DNA of 11,246 nt, from contig CAMYMO010000277.1 in NCBI GenBank assembly GCA_947259425.1, positions 1-11,246 on the forward strand, written 5' to 3'. The stretch comes from an uncultured Ectothiorhodospiraceae bacterium. Its GTDB lineage: Bacteria; Pseudomonadota; Gammaproteobacteria; UBA6429; Thiohalophilaceae. The stretch's first letter is position 1, and the number at the start of each line of letters is the position of its first letter. Under the pieces are notes generated by a model. The model had not been told where the DNA came from, made no database searches, and was given only the letters and a program-made list of their open reading frames with translations. The position numbers were made by a program, and so were the translations under genes. Positions 1 to 5,785 of the stretch are shown one piece after another.

Positions 1-1
1 T

Positions 2-814
2 GCCGAACCGCTTTCCGGTCGGCCGGTCTTACTGGCATCGATTCCACTGAAGGCAGTGCAACCCACACCATTCCAGCGAGACTTGTCACCGACCCACACC
101 AAGCGTTTAGCCGAAAAAATTGATGAGGCGGGTTCGTTTCTCGATCCACTGATTGTGGTACGGGGTGAAGATGGCAAGCTCTGGACCCCAAATGGTCGTC
201 ACCGCCTCGCGGCCGCAAAAGTGCTTGGATTACAACAAATTACCGCACTGATTTCGCCAGACGATGCACTCGCTTACCGGATTCTGGCGCTGAACACGGA
301 AAAGGCGCATAACGTTAAGGATCGCAGCCTGGAGGTCATCCGCATGGCCCGAAATCTGGCCGATTCCAAACCGCGCACCAAGGAATCGGCCTTTAGCGAA
401 CACTTTGAAGCCGCTGAATTTCTAACCCTCGGCATCATCTATGAACAAAACAAACGCTTTGCCGGCGGTGCTTACAGCTCTTTTTTGAAAAAGGTGGATC
501 GATTTAGCGATCGCACTCTACCGGTCAGCATTCGCCAACGTGAAGATATCGCCGCACGGCTGATGGACATTGACGAACATGTGAAAAAGATCATCGATAA
601 ATTACAGAAAAAAGGCTTTAAATCACCTTATCTTAGAGCTTATGTGGTTGCACGGATTAACCCGGTTCGCTTTCATCGTGCCAAAAAAGGGGAGACCAAA
701 CCCGCAATGCCGATTAAATCTGCGCTGACGCGGATGACCAGCGCGGTGAAAAAATTCGATGTTAATACAGTAAAACCGGGTGAACTGGCCATTGTGGCCG
801 CGATGAGTAGTTAA
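2..814 (+). CDS. ParB-like N-terminal domain protein, 5' end outside the window
   Basis: The frame is open from the left edge to a TAA at 812-814. A GTG at 56 could be read as a start, but the codons before it (ending ...IPLKAVQPTPFQRDL) match the first strand and the Q-x-R element typical of ParB/Spo0J/KorB N-terminal domains, so the real start is probably upstream and the gene is partial. The domain continues with LAEKIDEAGSFLDPLIVV, and the segment NGRHRLAAAKVLG at about 191-229 corresponds to the G-x-R-R-x-x-A box that in ParB proteins binds CTP or DNA. The rest (about 180 residues) is helical and basic, with no second domain I recognise. No ParA partner is visible. It could be a segregation protein, a plasmid- or element-type regulator, or another ParB-fold protein. 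G+C is roughly half by eye, clearly above the next genes, which suggests a different history. Confidence 0.7.
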   Translation, partial: AEPLSGRPVLLASIPLKAVQPTPFQRDLSPTHTKRLAEKIDEAGSFLDPLIVVRGEDGKLWTPNGRHRLAAAKVLGLQQITALISPDDALAYRILALNTEKAHNVKDRSLEVIRMARNLADSKPRTKESAFSEHFEAAEFLTLGIIYEQNKRFAGGAYSSFLKKVDRFSDRTLPVSIRQREDIAARLMDIDEHVKKIIDKLQKKGFKSPYLRAYVVARINPVRFHRAKKGETKPAMPIKSALTRMTSAVKKFDVNTVKPGELAIVAAMSS

Positions 815-885
815 CATTTCATTTCTCAAATTAAGTGAGCAGTCAATACACTATTTAATATTCGAAACTCATGTCACAGGTCAGG

Positions 886-891
886 TATAAT
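886..891 (+). promoter_or_regulatory. Probable -10 box for the protease gene
   Basis: A perfect TATAAT lies 33 bases before the ATG at 925. The -35 region is poor: TTCGAA at 861-866 is 19 bases away. A G-rich stretch GGGGGA at 915-920, only 4 bases from the ATG, is the only Shine-Dalgarno-like sequence. No terminator for the preceding gene is seen between 815 and 885. Confidence 0.4.
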
Positions 892-924
892 AATTCTTAT
901 TGATTTATTGGGCCGGGGGAATCA

Positions 925-2040
925 ATGAAAAACCGTTCATTATTGATTTTTGGAATAACTCTTTTAATTTTTGCTAGCAACCCATGCCTGGCAGAAATAT
1001 ATAAATATAAGGACCCTCAAGGCCGTTGGCAGTATTCTGATAAACCACCTAAAGGTGAAAGCAGCAAAATACATATCGATGGAAACAGTAAAACCCCACA
1101 AAAAGAAAACAATGACCCAATCAATCAAAACTTAAATACCACTGATATAAAATCACTTCTGCATACAAAATATAAACCCGGGAATCTGATTGAACAGGCC
1201 TCACTTGCGACTATCTCAATTGAAACTCATCTTGCCATAGGATCTGGATTCTTTATTTCTAAAGACGGATATATTCTAACGAATAAGCATGTGATTAGAC
1301 CCTCGGCATCAAATAAATGGCAAGAAACGAATACTCAGTTTAATAAACAGAAAAAAGAATTTGATAAGAATAAAAAATTACTTGCCGATGAGGCGGAAGA
1401 CATTGAAGCAATGTCTGCTGAATTAAAGAGGCGTCAAATAGAAATCGAAAATGAGCAACTTCAATCCTCAAGAGATTATTTGACCTATCGATATAATGAC
1501 TTTAAAGACGGCTACCTGAGTCGAAAACAACATTATAATAAATTAAAAGCCGAGTTTGATGAAAGAAAACGTGTATTTGATAAAAAGCGCTCAGAATTTA
1601 ACATTAAAAGTAGCATGGCAAATGTAACAAAAACCTTCAAAATCATTCTCAAAAACGAACAACCTTTAACTGTACGTCTGGTAGCTGTGAGTAAAAAGTA
1701 TGATTTAGCCCTGTTAAAACTGGATAAGCATATCACTCCCTATATAAAAATGAATCAACAAAAACTTCATCAAACTATGAAGGTATACGCAGTTGGTAGC
1801 CCTCTTGGAATTAGAGATTCGGTTACATCGGGCATTATTACTGGGATTAAAGATGGCTACGTCTTGACAGATACTAAAATATTACCCGGAAACAGTGGTG
1901 GCCCGCTACTTAATAAAGAAGGTGCTGTGATTGGTGTTAATACTGCCAGGGTATCTGAATTCGTCAGTGCGGAAGGCCTTGGCATCGCTATTCCAATTTC
2001 AATTGCTAACAAAGAGTTTTCACGTTATTTAGCGAATTAG
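925..2040 (+). CDS. Secreted trypsin-like serine protease with DUF4124 head and long coiled-coil insert
   Basis: A 371-residue exported protein. Residues 1-23 form a signal peptide (hydrophobic IFGITLLIF, likely cut after CLA). Residues 24-52 match DUF4124 (EIYKYKDPQGRWQYSDKPP), a short domain common at the N-terminus of gammaproteobacterial envelope proteins. The protease domain begins near residue 95. The catalytic triad is readable as His122 in TNKHVI, Asp260 in KKYDLALLKL and Ser324 in PGNSGGPLL, the DegP/HtrA-like (S1C) pattern. In DegP the His and Asp are about 30 residues apart; here they are 138 apart because of an insert at about 131-235 that is rich in K, E, D and Q and looks like an antiparallel coiled coil. 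No PDZ domain follows. It probably acts in the periplasm; its substrate is unknown. It ends 20 bases before the hydrolase gene, which may be cotranscribed. Confidence 0.85.
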   Translation: MKNRSLLIFGITLLIFASNPCLAEIYKYKDPQGRWQYSDKPPKGESSKIHIDGNSKTPQKENNDPINQNLNTTDIKSLLHTKYKPGNLIEQASLATISIETHLAIGSGFFISKDGYILTNKHVIRPSASNKWQETNTQFNKQKKEFDKNKKLLADEAEDIEAMSAELKRRQIEIENEQLQSSRDYLTYRYNDFKDGYLSRKQHYNKLKAEFDERKRVFDKKRSEFNIKSSMANVTKTFKIILKNEQPLTVRLVAVSKKYDLALLKLDKHITPYIKMNQQKLHQTMKVYAVGSPLGIRDSVTSGIITGIKDGYVLTDTKILPGNSGGPLLNKEGAVIGVNTARVSEFVSAEGLGIAIPISIANKEFSRYLAN

Positions 2041-2043
2041 TTT

Positions 2044-2057
2044 TGTTTGTACAAACA
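2044..2057. promoter_or_regulatory. 14-bp perfect palindrome, possible operator
   Basis: TGTTTGTACAAACA reads the same on both strands. It sits between the protease stop codon and the ATG at 2061, just where a ribosome binding site would be expected. With no loop it is a better candidate for a dimeric repressor site than for a hairpin. Binding protein unknown. Confidence 0.35.
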
Positions 2058-2060
2058 TAG

Positions 2061-2987
2061 ATGATAAAACTTTTTTCTTATTTTACTTTTATACTACTAC
2101 TCGGTTTTGTTCTCGTAATATTTCTTACCTATAGTTACGATAAAGACATTACTCTCCCTTCAAATGTCACTGGCGAACATATTGATGTTGACGGTGTGAA
2201 GTTACGTGTAGATCAGTTCGGCCAAGGGCCTGATATACTTTTCTTACACGGCTCGATTGGTAACCTCGAAGATTTCGAGGCCCTGCTACCCTATTTAAAA
2301 AACCATCGTGTTACCTTATTTGATCGTATCGGCCACGGCTATAGCGCAATGTCGCCATTAAATGCGAATATCAAAAACAATGCCCTGTCTGCCAGCGCAC
2401 TCATTAAAAAATTGAAATTAAAAAACGTCACCGTAGTCGGCCATTCCTATGGTGGCTCGATTGCCTTAAAAATGGCGCTGAATAAAGACCCCAATATCCG
2501 TTCCCTGGTGTTACTTGCACCTGCCGCTTACTCTTTATCACCGACCAGCAAACTTGAACACTTACTCGCAAAACCCGTTATCGGTCTCGGTCTGATTCGA
2601 TTACTGCAACCCTTTATCGCAGAACAACGTTTAGAAAATGGTCTAAGCTTTTCAATAACCCCTAACCAGCCAATAATGCCCACTAATTTTATCCAAAATC
2701 GACTCAAACTCTGGAACAATCCAGGTATTCTCTATACAAGAACGCAACAAACAAATGAGGTCACATCTGAATTAATTGCAATGCAGGCACATTATCAAGA
2801 CATCAAACTACCTGTCTCGATACTAATTGGCGACAAAGAAAATCACCAGGACATTAGCCAGGGCTGCCGCTTATTAGAAAAAGATATTAAACACTCTAAA
2901 TTACTGGAGATTAAGGATGCAGGTCATTACTTACAATATAAGGATCCTGTGCTGATCGGTGAAACAATAAAAAGTATGTCTTATTAA
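2061..2987 (+). CDS. Membrane-anchored alpha/beta hydrolase
   Basis: A 308-residue alpha/beta-hydrolase-fold protein. Residues 4-24 are a single hydrophobic segment followed by SYDKD, consistent with an uncleaved N-terminal anchor and a periplasmic catalytic domain. Motifs in order: oxyanion-hole segment FLHGSIGN (His63-Gly64), DRIGHGYS at 88-95, nucleophile elbow GHSYGG with Ser129, likely acid Asp258 in LIGDKENH, and His289 in DAGHYLQ. Order and spacing are normal, so it should be active, probably as an esterase or lipase; the substrate cannot be read from the sequence. A stop codon directly precedes the ATG, which fixes the start. There is no evident Shine-Dalgarno sequence, so it may depend on translation of the protease gene 20 bases upstream. 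Confidence 0.85.
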   Translation: MIKLFSYFTFILLLGFVLVIFLTYSYDKDITLPSNVTGEHIDVDGVKLRVDQFGQGPDILFLHGSIGNLEDFEALLPYLKNHRVTLFDRIGHGYSAMSPLNANIKNNALSASALIKKLKLKNVTVVGHSYGGSIALKMALNKDPNIRSLVLLAPAAYSLSPTSKLEHLLAKPVIGLGLIRLLQPFIAEQRLENGLSFSITPNQPIMPTNFIQNRLKLWNNPGILYTRTQQTNEVTSELIAMQAHYQDIKLPVSILIGDKENHQDISQGCRLLEKDIKHSKLLEIKDAGHYLQYKDPVLIGETIKSMSY

Positions 2988-3047
2988 ATCTATACTTCAT
3001 TGTAGTTATCATTGATAGGGGAATACTATTTTATTACGGTTTTTATC

Positions 3048-3083
3048 GCCCAGGCAACAAATATGAAAACTTGTCACCCGGGC
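3048..3083. terminator. Hairpin between convergent genes, possible weak terminator
   Basis: GCCCAGG (3048-3054) and CCCGGGC (3077-3083) can pair with one mismatch on the + transcript, or with a G-U pair on the - transcript. Inner ACAA/TTGT can add to the stem. It lies between the hydrolase and lipoprotein stop codons. Only TTT follows on the + strand and no T run on the - strand, so it is a weak candidate. Confidence 0.3.
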
Positions 3084-3114
3084 TTTAAAAGCTATTCAAT
3101 TCATGACATTAAGA

Positions 3115-3693
3115 TTATTTGCCACTTTTTTTCATTAATGTCTGCTTACCTGCCTCTTCTTTATTTTTCCATGCAACCAGATATTCATCATGTTTCTGCA
3201 TAATACTTTCACGGTGTTCTTTATCCCATTTCTTTCCTTCATCGTTAATGACTGTTAATTTGGTCTCTTTTAGCCACTGATTAATTTCCGCATCAGAAGT
3301 CTGACCATTTTCAGGAATAAAACTAAATCGAGCCTTCCACACACCCATTCTAGCTGCGACTTTAGCATAATAGGTTTTGCCTTCGGCTAAATCGGCTTGC
3401 ATAAAATCTGCACTCTCACCAATGACCATAAACATGTGTTTGCCAGGGTTCGCTTGATAGGCAATTTTTGTATTCGCGGAAATCGTACCAATGTAGGTCG
3501 TGTCATCATATATAGTTGCTTGAACGACACCACCGTAACTAGATGGTCGAACAAAAACAAGCAGTGCTTTACCGGCTTCTGGTTTTAGTTCAGCATTATT
3601 CTCCACCACTGACATATGTGGCGACATTACTGTACATGCTGAAAATAGGGCAACAATCGCAGCCAACACCCCAACTTTTAATATACTAACCAT
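3115..3693 (-). CDS. Small lipoprotein, DUF2846-like
   Basis: A 192-residue protein. I place the start at the ATG at 3693 and not at the TTG five codons upstream (3708), because GAGGA lies 8 bases before this ATG. The N-terminus (MVSILKVGVLAAIVALFSAC) is a lipoprotein signal with lipidated Cys20; the -3 residue is Phe, which is tolerated but not ideal. Residues at about 41-128 (GKALLVFVRPSSYGG, later NPGKHMFMV and GKTYYAKV) resemble the DUF2846 beta-sandwich found in many small envelope lipoproteins of unknown function. The tail from about 145 is charged and helical. The residue after the Cys is Thr, not Asp, so outer-membrane sorting is likely. It is transcribed alone, converging on the hydrolase gene. 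No function can be assigned. Confidence 0.75.
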   Translation of the reverse strand: MVSILKVGVLAAIVALFSACTVMSPHMSVVENNAELKPEAGKALLVFVRPSSYGGVVQATIYDDTTYIGTISANTKIAYQANPGKHMFMVIGESADFMQADLAEGKTYYAKVAARMGVWKARFSFIPENGQTSDAEINQWLKETKLTVINDEGKKWDKEHRESIMQKHDEYLVAWKNKEEAGKQTLMKKSGK

Positions 3694-3721
3694 AATAAGT
3701 ATCCTCAATTATTTGACAAAA

Positions 3722-3727
3722 ATTATA
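3722..3727 (-). promoter_or_regulatory. Probable -10 box of the lipoprotein gene
   Basis: Read on the - strand this is TATAAT, 28 bases before the ATG at 3693. No convincing -35 element is present at 16-18 bases; the surrounding DNA is very AT-rich. Confidence 0.35.
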
Positions 3728-3849
3728 TGAAATATACATCTTTAATTATCACTCAATAATGAAGTATACCTAATGGAACAATTAAAAAATCAATTTTCTG
3801 TCATCAATTTGAAATAAAATGGTCACTCTTACCCGCCATAATACCCAAG

Positions 3850-3930
3850 CACAGAATTTACTTATAAGTAACAAACTCCTCCAGAAGTAGTTGTTTGGGG
3901 TGGTCCGATTTAAGGACACCCCATTTTTTT
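3850..3930 (+). ncRNA. Candidate small RNA ending at an orphan terminator
   Basis: A strong rho-independent terminator at 3896-3930 has no + strand gene before it; the nearest upstream + strand stop codon is 900 bases away, with an opposing gene between. A -10-like CATAAT at 3837-3842 would start a transcript of about 80 nt. This would contain the palindrome at 3858-3871 (a possible 5' hairpin) and an accessible CTCCTCC complementary to Shine-Dalgarno sequences, an arrangement seen in Hfq-type regulators. The -35 element is not convincing and there is no homology evidence. Confidence 0.3.
3896..3930 (+). terminator. Rho-independent terminator with no obvious gene
   Basis: TGGGGT (3896-3901) pairs with ACCCCA (3918-3923) and GTCC (3903-3906) with GGAC (3914-3917), with one G bulged. 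Seven T follow at 3924-3930. The T run is on the + strand side only, so it serves a rightward transcript. Confidence 0.75.
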
Positions 3931-4034
3931 ATGTTGTCTTTACTTCAGCAAAAAATGATCTGAACCCGCTGTAATACATACGTAATATAGATGAAATACT
4001 GTAGGGACATTGATAAATCACCCGTTTATAGAAA

Positions 4035-4069
4035 TCTAGAATCATGACTCCTGAGTAACATATTCTAGA
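4035..4069. repeat. Inverted repeat upstream of psd
   Basis: Perfect 8-bp arms TCTAGAAT (4035-4042) and ATTCTAGA (4062-4069) enclose 19 bases that contain a nested ACTC/GAGT pair at almost the same centre. It lies 55 bases before the psd ATG and may be a leader hairpin or an operator. Confidence 0.4.
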
Positions 4070-4123
4070 CATTCAGGGTTGGAGCTTGTCTTTCTTTAAC
4101 CCATTTTTATCCTTGCTGAATTT

Positions 4124-4990
4124 ATGCCTAACTATTCACTCCTAAAATCACTCACTCAGATTGAGCAAATCAATTTCTTACTCTCGAATCGCATACCAAG
4201 ACGCTATGCGACTGTATTTATGGGCTGGTTTAGTAAAAGAACGAATCCAATAATACGAACAATTTCTCTTTTTACCTGGCGACTGTTTGCGGAAAATTTA
4301 GAGCTACATGATGCAAAAAAATCTAAATTCAACAGCTTACATGACTGTTTTATACGGGAACTCAAACCTAACGCACGAGTTATAGATCGACGTAACCATA
4401 TTATTGTAAGTCCTTGTGACGCAATCATTGGTGCACATGGCAAGATTCAGGGAACAGAATTACTTCAAACCAAAGGTTTTCCTTACACGCTAATGGATTT
4501 ACTTGGCAATGAAGAACTGGTTGAACGCTATCGAGACGGTTTATTTATTACCTTAAGACTAAAATCGACCATGTATCATCGCTTTCATGCCCCCTGTAAT
4601 TGTCGTATTGAATCGGTAAATTATATCTCAGGGGATACCTGGAACGTGAACCCAATCGCTTTAAAACGCATTGAGCGCCTTTACTGTAAGAACGAACGTG
4701 CAGTTATAGATCTTACACTGCCTGAGCCAGATCACCATTTAACCCTGGTACCGGTTGCAGCCATTTTAGTTGCGGGCATAAAACTTCATTGTCTGCCGGA
4801 AGTGCTGGACCTGCGTTATCAAGGCGCCAATCATTTGTCCTGTGATGCCCACTTTCAGAAAGGAGATGAAATAGGTTACTTTCAACATGGATCAACCATT
4901 ATAATTTTTGCAAACAACGCATTTCATCTCAACAAAGATATACAAGAAGGCAAGATCATTCGCATGGGACAAGCCTTATTCAATAGTTAA
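4124..4990 (+). CDS. psd: Phosphatidylserine decarboxylase proenzyme
   Basis: A 288-residue pyruvoyl enzyme that converts phosphatidylserine to phosphatidylethanolamine at the cytoplasmic membrane. Family landmarks are in order: FNSLHDCFIRELKPNARVID at 69-88, Asp99 in SPCDAIIG (usually SPADG), TKGFPYTLMDLLG at 116-128, YHRFHAP with His152 and His155 at 151-157, GDTWNVN at 170-176, KNERAV at 189-194, and HGST at 255-258. The usual LGST is HGST here, with self-cleavage expected between Gly256 and Ser257 to give a beta chain and a roughly 32-residue alpha chain. Length is slightly below the 322 residues of E. coli Psd. An in-frame stop at 4097-4099 fixes the start at 4124. It stands alone, without a pssA or mscS-like neighbour. 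The C for A in SPCD and H for L at the cleavage site mark a divergent subgroup, but all catalytic residues are kept. Confidence 0.9.
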   Translation: MPNYSLLKSLTQIEQINFLLSNRIPRRYATVFMGWFSKRTNPIIRTISLFTWRLFAENLELHDAKKSKFNSLHDCFIRELKPNARVIDRRNHIIVSPCDAIIGAHGKIQGTELLQTKGFPYTLMDLLGNEELVERYRDGLFITLRLKSTMYHRFHAPCNCRIESVNYISGDTWNVNPIALKRIERLYCKNERAVIDLTLPEPDHHLTLVPVAAILVAGIKLHCLPEVLDLRYQGANHLSCDAHFQKGDEIGYFQHGSTIIIFANNAFHLNKDIQEGKIIRMGQALFNS

Positions 4991-5048
4991 TCTGATCTAA
5001 ATCAGCAACGGTTATTAATATTTAATTAATATACGACTTGTAACATTA

Positions 5049-5066
5049 GTGACATGTTGATGACAT
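5049..5066 (-). promoter_or_regulatory. Inverted Pho-box-like direct repeat upstream of the Mpo1-like gene
   Basis: On the - strand this reads ATGTCAT-CAAC-ATGTCAC, two 7-mers 11 bp apart, each 6 of 7 to the PhoB repeat CTGTCAY. It occupies the -35 area of the promoter at 5076-5081, but in the orientation opposite to a normal Pho promoter. An AT-rich direct repeat ATTAATAT at 5014-5021 and 5025-5032, also with an 11-bp period, lies upstream. Confidence 0.35.
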
Positions 5067-5075
5067 AAAACTACC

Positions 5076-5081
5076 TATAAT
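5076..5081 (+). promoter_or_regulatory. -10 box of the Mpo1-like gene
   Basis: A perfect TATAAT lies 31 bases before the ATG at 5113. No good -35 is found at 16-18 bases, which fits a promoter that needs an activator. The transcript would begin near 5088 and carry AAGGG at 5099-5103 as ribosome binding site. Confidence 0.5.
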
Positions 5082-5112
5082 CACCGTACAAAATTGATAA
5101 GGGATAAAAACC

Positions 5113-5715
5113 ATGAATTTTATTGAGGAACTAAAACAACAACGCTGGGACGATCATCGTTATTATCATCACAGTAGAATTAATCAAACTCTGCATTTAA
5201 TCAGTGCAATGAGCTTTTTAGGTGCTTACAGTCTACTCTTTGTTAATCCTGTGATGGCGGCATTCCTGGGCTGGATCGTCGCAATGGTCACCCGCCAGGT
5301 CGGCCATTTCTTCTTTGAACCTAAAGGTTATGATGAGGTCAATCAAGCAACACATGAGCATAAAGAAGAAATTAAAGTTGGTTATAACTTAAGACGCAAA
5401 GTTGTTTTATTAACTTTCTGGTTTATGTCGCCGCTTGCCTTATATTACAGTCCCACATTTTTTGGCATCTTTGAACCTTATGTCGGCACAGAAGGGTATC
5501 TGTATAATCTTAGCATTGTCTGGTTGGCATTAGGTGCGATTGGATTGGTATTTAGAACGGTACACTTATTTTTTATTTATAATGTTCAGGCTGGTCTTGT
5601 TTGGGCAACCAAAATACTGACCGACCCGTTCCATGATATTAAGATTTATCATAAATCACCTTTTTATCTGCTAAAAGGCGAGCTAATCGATCCAATGCAC
5701 AATATTAAATCTTAA
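5113..5715 (+). CDS. Polytopic membrane protein, Mpo1/DUF962-like
   Basis: A 200-residue integral membrane protein with hydrophobic segments at about 28-44, 46-60, 96-113 and 130-155. Two conserved-looking polar blocks remain in or beside the membrane: YYHHSRINQTLHLI (17-30) and RQVGHFFFEP (61-70), followed by THEHKEE (80-86). The H-x(4)-N-x(3)-H and GH-x(3)-E pattern is like that of the DUF962/Mpo1 family, whose yeast member Mpo1 is an Fe(II) dioxygenase that shortens 2-hydroxy fatty acids. The match is from memory of the motifs and is moderate. AAGGG at 5099-5103 supports the start. The gene ends at a terminator shared with the convergent aminotransferase gene. If the assignment is right, it would act on hydroxy acyl chains; otherwise it is a conserved membrane protein of unknown role. 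Confidence 0.5.
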   Translation: MNFIEELKQQRWDDHRYYHHSRINQTLHLISAMSFLGAYSLLFVNPVMAAFLGWIVAMVTRQVGHFFFEPKGYDEVNQATHEHKEEIKVGYNLRRKVVLLTFWFMSPLALYYSPTFFGIFEPYVGTEGYLYNLSIVWLALGAIGLVFRTVHLFFIYNVQAGLVWATKILTDPFHDIKIYHKSPFYLLKGELIDPMHNIKS

Positions 5716-5754
5716 CCCAGATACTTAAGATTCAATCCCTTCTCAAATAAATCC

Positions 5755-5785
5755 ACCCTTCTATTTCTGATAGAAGGGTTTTTTT
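5755..5785 (+). terminator. Terminator between convergent genes
   Basis: A perfect 10-bp stem ACCCTTCTAT (5755-5764) / ATAGAAGGGT (5770-5779) with a 5-base loop is followed by T to 5785. The T run overlaps the stop codon of the - strand gene. On the other strand the stem is followed by GGATTTATTT, so it may work in both directions. Confidence 0.85.

Larger units (their letters stand above)
3694..4123. other. 430-base gene-free region between divergent lipoprotein and psd genes
   Basis: No open frame with coding character is seen. From left to right it holds the lipoprotein promoter, a weak Pho-like repeat CTGTCAT-CAAT-TTGAAAT at 3798-3815, a perfect 14-bp palindrome TTACTTATAAGTAA at 3858-3871, CTCCTCC at 3876-3882, a strong + strand terminator at 3896-3930 and an inverted repeat at 4035-4069. 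The psd ATG at 4124 has no clear Shine-Dalgarno sequence. Confidence 0.6.

Noticed and set aside
56..58. GTG at 56 as start of the ParB-like gene
   Set aside because: The frame is open to the window edge and the preceding residues fit the family's N-terminal strand, so the gene is more likely truncated by the window.
3012..3203. A 63-codon + strand frame between the hydrolase and lipoprotein genes
   Set aside because: It overlaps the 3' end of the lipoprotein gene, has no ribosome site and covers the intergenic hairpin.
3693..3708. TTG at 3708 as start of the lipoprotein gene
   Set aside because: The ATG at 3693 has GAGGA at the right distance; the TTG does not, and the shorter N-terminus is a more normal lipoprotein signal.
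3897..3922. GGGGTGGTCC...GGACACCCC as an insertion-sequence end
   Set aside because: There is no transposase, no matching partner end and no target duplication nearby; the T run makes a terminator the simpler reading.
4992..5005. CTGAT-CTAA-ATCAG hairpin after psd as a terminator
   Set aside because: The stem is only 5 bp and no T run follows.
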